Source of the DNA: Dasyornis broadbenti
Lineage: Eukaryota; Chordata; Aves; Passeriformes; Dasyornithidae
Assembly (NCBI GenBank): GCA_013397935.1
Contig: VZRN01005839.1
Coordinates: 3,278,326 to 3,342,325, forward strand
Reading direction: 5' to 3'
DNA length: 64,000 nt
This document shows, piece by piece, positions 28,989 to 42,190 of this stretch (within the stretch, counting starts at the first letter, position 1; every line of letters starts with the position of its first letter). The position numbers and the translations under genes were made by a program. The notes beneath the pieces were generated by a model. The model was not told the DNA's origin and made no database searches. It worked only from the letters and a program-made list of their open reading frames with translations.

Positions 28989-31479
28989 GAACATACGCTA
29001 TAGAAGAGTGAACTACATAATATCCAGCCACTAGACATCCCATATGTGTTCCTGTTTAGCCCAGATAAATCTTTCCTCTGAGGACCGCAGTCTATTGTAC
29101 TGGACTTTCTTCCATTCTGAACCTGGTCACAAAAATCTCACCAAGAAGTAGTGTTAAGGATACCATATTGCCTATTTTATTTGACTCTGAATGATTAAGA
29201 CTCTTACCAGTTGCACTTCTGATGTGGTTTATTCTTAATCAGTCTGACATCGCTTTGATTTTACTTCCACAACTGCCTGATCTTGCACTGACTTGTCTTC
29301 CTGTGGCACTGGTGTTAAAGCTCCAGCCTTCAATCCCTTTTTAATTTATATGCTGTTAACATGTTCTTAAAACACTAACAGTTAAGGAAAGGCAATCTCT
29401 CTAAATCACCTCAGCTTACACAGAGGAAATTCTCTTAAGGTCTGTCATGAATCTCAAGGGCTACAGTTTAGGGCCATTTTTTAGTTATCTTGTTTCTACG
29501 GGGTAAGTCAGAGAGGGAAAGCAGGATGACTTTACAGAAGCAGGGAAACAAGTGCTGTTGCTTACTTGCTCCAGCGTGGTAACCCTGGAACAGATTTGTG
29601 TCAGGTTCACTGCATAGGAGCAGCCTAAGGCTGTAAAACAATTTTCCTGTTTCAGGGTACATGAGCTGCATGTCAGACACAGAGCACACAAGGTGACAGT
29701 AGCTGGTGAACTTGGAGCCTTCTCTCTGACAAAGGCTGGCACCACCTCTGCATTCACATGCAGCTTCACCTTTGCATTTCAGCAAGGACAGGTAAACAGT
29801 ACCACTGGGTGGGCACATCCCTGCCATTTGTACTGCCCTCCCTCATCCACCTCCAACTTCTTTTTCCTCAGGCAGATGTCACTCACCCATGTTTTTCTTT
29901 ATCCCTTGCATACTTCCCTCTTCACCTCATCCATCTCTGCCATTATCTTCTTTCTTTGATTCATCCAACTGCTGACATGGACTCCATTTTCTCTTAGAGA
30001 CCTCAGAGCACTCCCCCAGGAGCTGAATAGATGGTAACAGAACTGTACTGCCTTCCAGACAGTCATTTATATTTCTACAGTGCCTTCTAGCTGTGCATCA
30101 CAAAATGCTCTGAAAAGATGAGCTAAATAAAACAGCAACAGTGCATTTCTAAAGACAGGAGTGCTAACCTCTTTCCTAACTAGGTGAAACTGGGCACAGA
30201 ATGAAAAACTGGCATCTCCAAGATGGGTCATGCAATCTCAATGCCAGGCTTGCTATACAGCCTACATTTCTTACATTTACCAGCCTTGCTGTGATCTTGT
30301 GCTCTGTTCAGAACTCTCAGTTCGCTTTAAAACTCCTCTGTGATTGTGCATTTTATTTTGTTTCCAAAAATTCATATAGTTTTAGAGCTGTTGATACCTA
30401 AAGTCCATGCAAATATCAGCCCAGAAGAGTTGCAGCATTTCAGAAAAAAACATAGGGTTCTATAGAGGTATCTGAAAACATGAAGTTTGTGAGAAAAGTT
30501 CACTTGGAAAAAAAAAAAAATCTTGCAGGTAAAATCTAGCAGAACTCACCAAGAGTATAACCCACCCCCACCCCGTGACCTTGTAGCCACTGCAGTGGCT
30601 CTTGCAAAGAGAGGAGACAATTGAAGATGTTGGATTACGCTGTGTACTTGCTGCTCCCTTGCTGGGAAGACAAGTCACCTAAGCGTTTCATGGCAGTGAC
30701 GTGCTAGTGCCCCAAGGGGAAGGAAATTATTCATTTCTCATTTCTCAGCTGACTTATGACTACCTTGGCTGTGATGTAAGTAAGGAAGTTTGTCAAGCAG
30801 AGGAGGGAGAAAAAAGATAAGGGGATGGGGTGACTAAGGGGGTAAACGTGCAAAGAAGAAAGTAGCATTACAGATCCAAGCTGCTGTCCAGACAGCACTC
30901 ATGTCTTCTGCATGTCCATATGGTCACTAAAGACTTTTATTTTCCCATCATACTAATCAAGCTCCCACTGCACCATCAGATTGCCCTTATATCCCCAGAA
31001 TCTCTTCTGCAGTAATCATCCTAGTTTCTCAGTATCCCATATTCTATGCTCTTGCCCTGATTTTCACATTATTTCTGTCTCCCTGTCATACATGTTATCC
31101 ATTTGACTGGGCAAGAGGCAGCACAGGTCACAGCTGATTTAGAGCATCAAGCGCTGACAGCAACACTTGCACATCACAGAAGTAAGATAAGGATTGAACT
31201 CAAACTTTTCTTCTGTCTCATTCATGTTGTGAAATGCACTGTACTGCAAGTAGCTGTCAAGCCAACAACCTGAGGTTTAATATTTCCAAAGCAAATAATT
31301 TATATATGCAATGGATATTTTTTCCTGAAATATGTCCCATGTTAATATGTCCTATATATTTCACATGTGGGAATATGTAAAAGGTAAAGCAGATGCATGA
31401 GTAAATATTGGCTGACATTGGTGGTAGGCAGACACAAAATGGGTACATCTGTAGAACCAGTAATATAGTATAAAAAAGT

Positions 31480-31513
31480 AAAAAATAAATAAATAAAAAT
31501 AAATAAAAATAAT
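31480..31513 (+). repeat. (AAAT)n-like microsatellite
   Basis: The tract consists of imperfect AAAT/AAAAT units. Confidence 0.9.
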
Positions 31514-33503
31514 CAAATGTGCATTTTTCAGCCTCATGTTAGTAACGTGTCTGGGAAGACATAAAACTGAGGAAGCTGAGACGTTTTGTCATACAGATCT
31601 TGAGGTCTATGACAAGTTACTAAAGGGAGTTTATTATATGTCACTGAAAAGGAAATTATTTTTTTTTAAAGAGCTATTTTTATGTTTTGTTCCGTGCACG
31701 TGTAAATGATAATTTGTGATCAGCCTGCTTTGTTTGCTCAGTGCTGCCAAAGAACATCCCATGTAATAAGCTTGGTAAAATCCTTAATTAAGTCAGGTCA
31801 GAGGAGGTCAGGGCCCAGCAACCTCTCCAGAAAGGCACGCCAGAATTTTTTTCCCTACCAAACTAGGGATAAATCACGTACTGCTTCTCAAAGAGGTAAA
31901 AAGCTCCCACCTTCCATATGCTCAAAGCTATACACTGCCCTCATGCACAACAGGAATTTCCATCTTTCAGGAGCAGAGAATGCGTAGAAGTCACAGCCAT
32001 CTCCCTGAAGGCACAGCAGTTCCCATCTTTTGACCCTGCCCAAACCCTGGTGGATGCCATTCAGTAGGGACCTGAAGTTTCTCATTTTGGAGTAAAGAAT
32101 TATTTGGAGGGACAATTCCTCTTGCAAAAATTATATAGCTTGCACACCTAGCCTGTGGTGTGGGTGCTTTCCTTAGCATGTTCTGTAGTCCTGATTTCAT
32201 GACTGACTGCAACACAGCAAAACCCCATTCAGGCCCATGTGTTTGAGCTTATTTATAGAAGCTTGAAAGCCTGAGCATGGAGAGAAAGATGTGGAAGTTG
32301 GCTCAAGAATGGAGTCTAAACAGCTTGAGCAGAGCTCCTTACGCAAGACTTGGGAATCACTCCCCAGTCTTCCACTGCTGGTTTATCCTGTATCCTCACA
32401 AAACCATTATTAGGAAAATCCATTGTACCACGCACTGAGCAGAACAGTGATGTGGGAGAAATCCACATTACACAAACTCCTGTGGCCTTTGTGACATATG
32501 GGGTCCATTTTAGCCTTGGCATCTTTTTCAAATGGTGCAGCCTTATGTGGAAATCCTTCAAATATCACCACAGGGAACAGACAAAACCCAGCTAAACCTT
32601 GGTTTAAAAAACAAGTGGACCAAGTTATGATGTAGTTTGTTACTGTGGACTATAACAGTGATAATCAGATCTAAAGAAAAACCTCTAGACATGACCTAAA
32701 CGTGATAGGTTTCTGTCACCTCATATTGTTTTGTAACACTGTTTAAAGCCTGCACAAAAGCTGAGTGAAGGTGGCATTTAATTTGGTGGCACTGCATAAC
32801 TCTTCTACCTTGTCTCCATTAAAAACTGGACTTTAACCTACTCTGAAAAAGGCAAAGTAGGAAACAAGCAGTCACTAGTCAGCGGGTAGACTTTCCTGCC
32901 TCGTGCTGGTTATACAGCAGGGAAGCACATACATGAATCACCAGATCCAAATCTAAGGATCTAATCTAGGCACTAAGAACGAAAGACTCATTGGAAAAGA
33001 TAGTGGAAGAGGTAAAAGGGCAGTAGGTGGGGCTGAATGAAAAACCTACACTTGGAAAACATGGGGGAGAAAGGGTCAAAAAACATAGACAGGAAGTTCC
33101 TTTCACAAATAGGATCATTCATGACTTCACAATAAAAAAAAAAAAACCTGTGTTCATATACCACTTTCTTCAAAGAGTTATTATTAGTTGAGAAGTACAC
33201 AAGCAGACATAGCAGTCATGTCCACTGCAGGCCATTCATGGAAACTAAAACAGTAGCAAATGCTACCCTTAAATACTAGGAAAGGCAAAGAATTTTACTA
33301 AAATTCACATTAAAGCTACACATTCTCAGTTGCCTTAATTTTACACTGCTCTCTTTAGCTTATTTTGCTGCTTTTCTACTTCCTTTCTGCTGGTGAGGGT
33401 TTGAGAAGCAAACAAGCAGAATCACGACTTGCACAGGCTGAAAGAAAATTTGGCCTCCATGGTCCCACACTAGGAAAGCAGAACTGAGTGGCAGTCACCT
33501 TAC

Positions 33504-33707
33504 CTGGAGGGAGACAGGCAGTCCATTTCTCTGCAGTGAGTTCCCAAGCAAGAGTAGAAGCAGGGATTCTGGCGAGCTCCTCCGCACCCTGAGCAGCACA
33601 TCTTCTGCTGACTCCAAAACCCACATTCAGGTGCCTCCTTCTGCACATCACAGGTGTGCTCAGGTTCATAGAACTCCGCTGCCATGTCTCCACACTCGAG
33701 CTTAAAC
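33504..33707 (-). CDS. Candidate internal exon of an unrecognised cysteine-rich protein
   Basis: A pyrimidine tract and TCACTGTAG acceptor precede a 204-nt open stretch closed by a near-perfect CCAG/GTAAGG donor. The exon is symmetric (phase 2 at both ends). Its 67 full codons include ten cysteines, an even number suited to a disulfide-bonded extracellular module: LECGD, TCD, ECGFW, KMCCSGCGG, NPCFYSCLGTHC and MDC. The CC-x2-CG part is faintly reminiscent of WAP domains but the spacing differs. I recognise no family. Codon choice looks plausible and it contains CpGs. No first or last exon could be tied to it, so it may be a chance pseudo-exon. A second frame is also open across the exon. Confidence 0.33.
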
Positions 33708-35082
33708 CTACAGTGAGGAAGAGCATAACCCCTTATGGCAAGACTGACAAAGATTAATTTGGTACAGCTGAACAAGATGATTTCAGGGAAGAAAATTCCC
33801 TCTCAGTGAACATCTAAGTACAGAGCAAAGCAGTGAGCTTCAAGTTCCCTCAGGCAGCGTCTGTCTCAGAAGACAAGACCCTAACTCATTCATCTGCCTG
33901 GCACAGTGAAACCAGGTAAACTGAGACAAGTATATTGAACATGACAATATTACAGTATTTTTCCAGAGTGATGAAGGAAAAAAAGTCAGAGACAGTATTC
34001 ATATGGAGAAGAGAAGACGTGTAGCACCACTACTTATGAAAATTACATGAAGCAAGAAAAAGAGAATTCTTGTAATATTATGTGCAGTATTCAGTGCTTT
34101 GAAACTGAATGCACCAGCTAAAAAGTCAGTTTCTGGTTTAGTTAACAGACTGGAACCACAGAAGAAATTGCATTGTGAATGATTTAATTACAGTATATTG
34201 TGCTAGAACAATGCACCTTCATTTTCAAGAAAATATTATCTTCTGACAATACCAATCTTAACCAAAATATACGTCATTTTACTATATTGGAAAAGAAGAT
34301 TTTATCTCTACCATCCCATGACAGAAAATATACAGATCAGACAGAAAAGGAGATGCCTGGTACCCCAAAATTCTCTGATGTTTGCTGAGACCCAATGGCT
34401 GCTTAAAATCAAGAATCACTTGAACTCCATGCAGGGCACACTTCAGTCCCTCCGCTTTAGAAGCAGCAAAACCTCAGAGGTCAAAACCAACAGCCTTTCT
34501 AAGAACGGGACAGCGCATATGCTGGGGAGGACAGATTTCCAAAAATATTATCAGCAATGCTTCAGATCCTGGTTATCTCCTAGCTCCTGATGCCTGTCAA
34601 CATGGACTGATGCCAATAGCAACCATGACACAATGCACTGAAGCCACAAGCACTGGGCAAGTGAGAATGGTTCTTTAAAAAGCATTTTTCTTAAAACCGC
34701 TTCTCAGAATTTCAGAAATGATATCCAGTGGTCCCAGCTAATGAAAAATGCCCGTAAGTTGCTGCAGTAATTGGATTCAATAACACAGCTGGACAAATAC
34801 CACAAGGACTATTTCCACCAACAAACATGGCAAATTTAAAGAAGTCTGTACTTTCCTGTTTCTACATTACTGACAGTCCAGTCAAATGCTGCCAGACTGA
34901 TTGCTTGCCTAAGCTTGTTTTAAAGCTACACACATTATTTGCTGATATCACATTTAAAGTGTACATTAGAAAGCTTATACATACCACTAAACAGGGCTAC
35001 AACAGCATGGTTTACCTGGTCACTGCCACTGAATGAAAGCTAAGCATTATGCCCACAAAATATTTCTTTAATTTCAAAGGAA

Positions 35083-35152
35083 CTCAAAAAGGACTCATAT
35101 CAATTTTTAAAAATTTTTAGCCCTCAAAGAGGACTCATACCAATTTTTAAAA
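35083..35152 (+). repeat. Two 30-bp direct repeats
   Basis: Copies at 35083-35112 and 35123-35152 share 28 of 30 bases, starting CTCAAA and ending CAATTTTTAAAA, with a 40-bp period. This looks like a small local tandem duplication. Confidence 0.9.
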
Positions 35153-38100
35153 TAGGTTCATCTAATGAGATTCATGAAAATTAAATTGGCTTGCCAGAGT
35201 AGCTTTATATTCATTATAGGGTTCATTAAGACATATTTATCCTGTCCTAATCAGACACTCAGGATAAATTTTAAATACAAAAAAAATAAGGAAAGTTTTA
35301 TGGAGAATATAACAGAAAGCTGTGAGACATTGAAAAAGCACTTCGATTGGTCACAACATAATCCTATGACACATTCCTGCAAGTAACACACAGTTAGCTG
35401 GTTTCACTATAGGGTGTTTTTATGCTTATCAAAAATAAGAATGACAGAGGCATGGGTTAAACTGATTAAAGCTGATATAATTGTATCCCATGCAATTTGA
35501 ATTTATTCAACAGGACCATGTGGATAACCTTAACCCATTCAATTTGAAGCAGGTTTTTGGCTCAATGGTAACCAGTGGCCTTATAAATGACATGACACAG
35601 AAAGTCTTCTCATGACTTTGTCAGAGACCTAGTATGTTCTCCCCCTCTCCAAGTGGGCCAACCATCTAAACATAATCCCAGGAAATCCCATTGTTTACAA
35701 AAGATGCTGTCATCCCGACTCACACTTTGCAGCTCCCTGCAGGTGTGGCTGGACATTTCTAAATGAAGTCGCTGGAAGCCCAGGCACGTGTGCAGTGTTG
35801 CAAAGTGCTTTTCTGATATCAAACACCCTAAAATAAAAACAATACATGGCCTTTGTGCCCTCACTTCATAGCAAGCAGCCAGATGCCAGTATTACTGAAG
35901 CCTACGTTTGCCTGCCCTCCTGGAATGCCCTTGCCTTGCACCCAACAGAGCATAAAGCATGCAGGGTTGAGAGTTGTGGCAGCTACATTGCACAGACCTG
36001 CCAAGCTCTGTGCCCTGAGCATAAGCCTCCCATAACGTGCTGCTTCATGCTGCCGAGGAGGGGTTCAGATGGCCACACAGCTCCAAGACCCTCTGAGCCA
36101 AAAGCGGTGCATCTTTAAATCCAGAGGTTACCAGTATCTGCCGCCAGTGGGTGGGAAGGGGTGGAGGCTGTAGCTCTGCAGCTCATCCCAGAGTACTAGC
36201 CTAGATCTGTAATAAAGCCTGGGATTTAGGGGACTTGGTTTGCATGAAGACCTGGGAGGGAACTCCTACTGAAACTGCAAATCTTTCCCACACAGCGTCC
36301 CAGCTCCTGCCCACACGCAGCGTTGGTCTCTTGAAGCCTAAGACCTGGAGGGATTTGCCTTTCTCTATCTCTTCAGGCCTCCAGAAGTTTTCCTCCCCCA
36401 CTTTTGGCACTGAGCCCAAAATGCAGCTGTTTCACAGTAAGGCAACAGCTCCTCTTTCCCTGCTCCTCTCTTAGTTCAGACTGATATCAGACGTCAGTGT
36501 ATGGATCCCTTCCCAGGAGGAACAGCCAGAGTAATTAAGTTCTCGTTTTGCTTGCAGGGATCCCAGCTCCAGAGGGGAGATAGTTCAGCTATGCAGATAC
36601 CAGGAGCCTACATGACTGAAGACATGTACTCCACCAGTGTGTGCTGAGTGATAATTAGAGTCCCCTTCTGCACTCAATGTAGCCAAGCCAGACTACACAG
36701 TCTAAGTCTGGCTCAGTCTGATAATTCCCATATTTCTGTGAAAGCAACTAGCCTCTCTCCTTTCATCTCTCATCTTCTTCCTGTTTCTTCCATCTTTAAA
36801 AGTCAAAGCTCTCCCTTGAGCATACAAAACCCCAAGGACATCTGTGACGGATTTGAAGATGCCTGAAATTGTATATATAATCTTTTAAATGTTTGTTTGA
36901 TTACTGGAAGGCAATTTACTGTACAAAAACATGGAGTTAAATTGAAAAACAAGCTGCCTACATCAGGCAGGGAAGAACATAGTTCGGTTTCACACAGTTC
37001 AGCCATTTACCTACCGCTTCTGGAGAGGGTTTTCACACTTAGGATCACGGGCCCCTTCAGAGACTATGGAGAAGGTCTCATCTCTCCCTTCAGATTATAA
37101 AGCAGGATGAGAGAATACTCTAGGACACGGCATAAAAATGTTTTCATGTGATGGTACAAGAGCTTCCCAAGGTCAGATTACCCTGCTATGTAAGCAGAAG
37201 TTAAAACTGTGGAGGAGGGATCATCTGAATAGGTTTAAAGGCACATTTCCTGAAGTATGCAGAAAGACTAAGAGAGACAGCCATCAGCTCCACCTTCACC
37301 CAAATCTGGGAGTCCCAGTAGATTCCGCTTTTTGGCTGATACGCTTCTAAAAAGAACAAGTCTGTACGTGGATTATTGGCTGGTATATTTCTTTGGTTCC
37401 TCTCCCCCAAAGTTCAGTTATTAGGAAATACATGGTGCTGTTTTATGTACAACCCTCCTCTCCTAGACTCAAAAACCCTAAGGCGGAGGATCTGTAGGGC
37501 AATACAAAACTAGAGAATGGTACCAAGAGTCACAGAAGTCTTCTGTGATGGACTGCCACCTAAAAGATGTTCTTCTGTAGAAGGCTGACCTAAACAATTG
37601 AATAGAAAGGTAGAAGAGAAAAGGAGAGACTCAGATGGGGTCATACCATAATCCCCAGTCTCTGAACACACTTCATGTATTCACACTCTTACTCCAGAAA
37701 AAAAAATAAAAATGCCAGCTTCTGTTGTCACAAAACCAGGCTGAACTTCCAAGTGTCCTCCCAAATACCTTGTCTCTCTGGGGCAAACATGCTCTCCCAG
37801 CCTTTTCTTCCTGTCTGGGAGGTAAGTTGTGCAGCAGAACCAGGAAATTAGTAAAACCTAACTGGCAACGCAGCCTTGAATAACACCCCGCCCTGTCCAG
37901 TCCGCTCATACCATCCCACTGTGACCAGACTACTCTGAACAATGTTCAAACACATGCTCCCAAAGGGAAAGTTAGACAGCACCTGGCCAAGCGAGGAGGA
38001 ATGCCCAGCATTTGTACAGCACCTTGTTTGCTACAGCATGACAGCACTGCTTCTCAGTGAGAAGCAGGGGGAACTAGAACAGTGCTGAGCAAGAATCACA

Positions 38101-41100
38101 CGCCCAGGAGAGATTACAAAAACGAGAAAACATCCTCCCACTTTGGCCTCAGGCGCTTCTGGACACTTAAGACACATCAGCAACATTGTATGCAGGAAAA
38201 AAGAGTGGTGAGAGCAGGCAGGAACCATTTTGCCCCGGGAAGATAAACAGCTCTCAGAGGCTATCCTGGGGATTAACAGAAAGAAACCAGCATAAGAGAC
38301 GCCAATAGGGTAAAAGCAGTCACAGGAAATAACGATTCCATCTCTAATTGCTACTACTGCAGCTCTCCCAAGTGCAGCTTTTCCCTCCTCCACATTCCTC
38401 CTCCCACCACGCACAAGCTTTTTTTTCACATCAGGATGCAGGTGTGATGGAAAGGAAAGTGCTTCAGGAGAATTCTACTCTGCTCCTAACAATGGTTTCA
38501 TCTATTTGACAAGCCCTCCCCTTAGGCTCTCCCCCGCTAAAAATAATCAACGCTTCAGTCTTTCATAGGAGTTTATCTTTAAAGACTGTGGGATCAGTGC
38601 TTTATTTCCTCCTTCAGCCAAACACTTTTCTTTCTTCACGTGGGAGAACTCGTTCCTTCTGCCTTGCACTACCACAGGCTTTGATAAGTGCCCAATACTC
38701 AGCACATGCAAGCTCAGCAAGCGCCATGGGCTAGTCTGGGTGAGGTGGTGGTCAGCCCTGCAGTCCTCAGCATCGCTCTGATTTCTTCTTCTTAATTTTA
38801 ACCACAACAGGCATAACCACACTACCCAAGGCAGGCTTGCTCCTCAGATCCAGGTGCAGTCAGTAAGGGGATGCATGCAGGGGGGCTGCAAAGGGCATGT
38901 ACGACTAATAATTTCCTGTTGCTGTGATTCATGAAAATACCAAAGAATAGTTGGTGAAATTGCTGTGGAACTGTATCTCTCAAGTAATGCAGTTCTGCAA
39001 AACAGTAACCACTCTCTACCACATGCCATGAATACATAAGACCCTCTGATTGGTTAGTTCTCAGTGCTCCCTCTGCTTCAATTTTTCCCTTTAGCAACTC
39101 TTTCAAGGTAAAAACTAAAGATATTTTTTCTATTTCTCCATCAACTGCTATGTATTGCCTCTAGTGAAAAAGTGCAAAGCAGTGTACATTAACTTACACA
39201 GCAAGGGAGCACAAAATAATCACATTAAATGAAGAAATTTCAGTCATATTTATATAACCATTATATAAAAAACATAGTAAGGAGAATTTAATTAAGCTTG
39301 TGTGACTATATCTTGAAAAAACCCCTGCACTGTATATTCCATCTAGTTTTTTGCCTTTGTAAGAAATTTTCTTCTTCTTTCTGAGTACAGAAGCACAGAA
39401 TACAGACAGAAACCCCCGCCTGGGAACACTCTCTATTTTCAAGTAGACACCTGGAATCCTCCTCAAAAGTAAGTGAAATGCTGAACACAGCATCCAAGAC
39501 AGATTTTAAGTTCAAGCATAAAATCTTTTGTTCCTCAAGTGCACAAAGTTCATTGCTGCCAGTCTGTCCAATGCTAAAATATTTCTGCAGTGTTTATCTC
39601 TTCTTTCCCAGTCTCCTACTTTCCTGGTATCCTTTCAGCATCCACAACTATTACAGGAAGAATACATTTGTGATTAACGATCAAGTCCAGATAAGGTTTA
39701 GTCACAGATAAGCTGAATATGAGATCTGGAAAACTGATGTAAGCACTAAATTTGAGATTATCAGACCAAGATTATCATAGGCTGCTCTAGTAATTTTTCC
39801 CCTTCATTTCCTTTATAGATTATCAGCACAAATTCCACCATTCATTCACTGACAGAAAAAATATGGGAAGTGATTTATCCAGTGTTACATGGGCAGGAGT
39901 TCCAGTCTTGTGTGTTAGCTACCCGAGTCTTCAATAAGGAGAACGTTCCTTCATTCGATGTTGGCATCTGACTGACTCACTGCTTGGGCAACCAAGTCAC
40001 TCCTCTGCATCTGCAGGCAAATCCAAGCCTACCTTGCCCCTGTACACAATCTTTGTTGTAACCCAAGAGATCTAGCCTGAACACAGCCTTACGGACATGC
40101 CTTCAAACCTGTGTTCCACTCCCAGACCTTTTTGCCCTTCTATGCTCCCATTAGGCTCCTAAGGTCACCACACTTCATATTAAAAGGTGACTTGTACTTA
40201 CTTCACAAGTTATCTAAAATCCCAGGCTTAATTTTCCCACCATTCATGGAAATTGAGAGACTTCCAGTTTTTATACACAGCTCATTCCAAAATCCTTTAA
40301 ATAGAGAGTAAATGAAGATTTATTTCAGAGATAAGATGGGAGAAGAGTGAGGGAAAGCTTTTTCTCCACTGCTTTCTCATTCTTATGTTACAGAATTCCC
40401 TCATGACTTACCCATATCTGAAGGGAAAGGAAGAAGGAATTATCTCCTTTTTCTCTCAGGCAAACAGAAGAAATTTACAAAGTCTACACACTACTCAGAG
40501 GACAACCATGCCTTATGCTTCACATGAGCAAGTAAGAGTCTTTGAGTAGACTGGAGCTGGATCTGCTTCTCAAGAGACAAGTGTCTGCGTGTTGTGCCTT
40601 AGCTGCTGGCCAGCCAGGACTGCAGAGGTCTGGAGAAGAGTAGGAAGACCCACAGAAGAGGAAGGAAAATACATGAGGAATTAATTCAATGAAAGGAAAT
40701 CGCTGAAAACTAGTAACTGTCTTAGTTGAAGACACCTGTGGGCTTGACGGTCTGCTGCATGACTAATGTGAAAGTTTGTGTCTGTATCATTGCAAAGCAT
40801 ATGGCAAGATGTGACTCGGTAACTAGATAAAACTGGGTCCCTTCTACAGCAAAGAAAACCCCCGCCTATACAAGCCTGTAAAAGCTCAGATGAAGTGAAT
40901 TTCACCCTTTGCATTTACAGTCAACTCTTAAGCTGTTGGAGTGCATGACAAATTTAGTCTTTCTGTGCAGTCCTTTTGTGACCACAGATAACACTCTAGC
41001 TTTTAACTCTCAGATGCATATTCCTAGATCTGTGATGTGAGCAACAGAGTGCGGTTAAAGGTAACAGGAGTAAGAGGACTTCAGGAGCCAGCGTTATTTC

Positions 41101-42019
41101 CAGGCAAAGGGCCTCTCCTACTATACGGTGTTCTCGTGCCATCTAGTGGTACACAGGCAATGGTGGTAAATGTAATGGAGGCACTTCATGTGTTTTCTTG
41201 CAGCTGGGGATTAAAAAAACAAGATTGTATCTACAAAGGTTAAGGGAAAGCTCCTTCCATAGGAATAGACTTTCTCTGAGAAGCTAAACAATAGAACTGT
41301 ATTTATGTATCCAGCCCTTAGAGAGCAGAACAGGAGTGCCAGGTTAGTTATGCAGTTCATAAACAAACTGAAGAAAGGAAAGATTATTTAAAACATCATT
41401 TACTTTTTTCTTACAAAAGCTATTTTAATTCTGGACAGGGATATTGGCCTGCAGGCAACACTGTCTCCTATTACATCAGTTGACTCTGAATAATCCATGC
41501 AGAAAATAGTATTTCCCCATTTAGCTGCTCACAGAAGGATTCTGCTCTCCTGGATCTCAGGGGCAGAAAAGAAACACATTCGTCCCACAGTCCAGGTCTG
41601 CTGCATGATTGTGCAGGTGAAAATACACAGTCTCTGGTCAAGAGGGACCCTCGTGCTCTGAAAGAACACCCCACAGACAGCAGGCATTTATGAAGAGGAT
41701 CTTTCACCATCCATGCCCACTCTCCATGTGGATTTTCATAAATCAGTCACGTTCAGTCCATTCTGCCCTGAAGCCCCAGTGAGCTGCAAAACCACAAAGG
41801 GGGTACCCACAGACAGCTGGCATCAGCACAGAATTAAAAGTAAGTGAATTATGAGGCCATTTTTGATTCAGACCTGGTTACAAACCTTCTATGTTCAATT
41901 CCTGCAGGTGAAAGTGTCGTCTTCTACAAAACATTTGTCCAGTGTAAGTTAGTTAGCAGTCAAGCTGCATTGCTCGGTATTCTGGGTTTACCCAAATTTA
42001 TAACACTGCAGTCTCATAT

Positions 42020-42190
42020 GGAGTGAGCACTGTGCTAGCTAATTAGAGCATCAATTACAAACTGTTTTCAGCTGCTAATCAAATGATCCACAGTATATCA
42101 ATTACGTGCTGAAGAAATTCTCTACTAATCCCAAATAATTACATTCTTGAACTTTGCAATTTGTTCATCAACAATTTACCAAATTAAATG
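42020..42190. promoter_or_regulatory. Possible AT-rich regulatory element
   Basis: The stretch packs CTAATTAGAG, CATCAATTACAAAC, CTGCTAATC, ATCAATTACGTGC and AATAATTACATTC, i.e. many homeodomain core sites plus an E-box-like CAGCTG. This texture is common in conserved non-coding enhancers. Conservation cannot be judged from one sequence. Confidence 0.18.

Larger units (their letters stand above)
14396..33503. other. Intergenic, no confirmed gene
   Basis: Apart from the GC-rich block (14780-15070) and simple repeats, nothing is confidently identified. Minus-strand pseudo-exons with acceptable splice signals occur near 23.9 kb, 24.4 kb and 29.6 kb. Each is open in two competing frames, so I do not annotate them as coding. 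Confidence 0.55.

Noticed and set aside
29485..29827. Two overlapping cysteine-rich ORFs on the minus strand
   Set aside because: Both frames are cysteine-rich, so composition rather than selection probably explains it. No domain was recognised.
30555..30580. C-rich tract as a G-quadruplex on the minus strand
   Set aside because: It is too short and irregular to claim a structure or role.
35640..35832. Minus-strand pseudo-exon with TTTTAG acceptor and GTGAGT donor
   Set aside because: Its phases do not connect to the cysteine-rich exon at 33.5 kb in the frame that is cysteine-rich.
40735..40880. Cysteine-containing minus-strand stretch with a TTTTACAG acceptor
   Set aside because: The only in-phase donor (CACAG/GTGTCT) is weak and no family is recognised.
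41540..41665. Minus-strand pseudo-exon between TTTCAG and GTGAGC
   Set aside because: Two frames are open across most of it and neither resembles a known protein.
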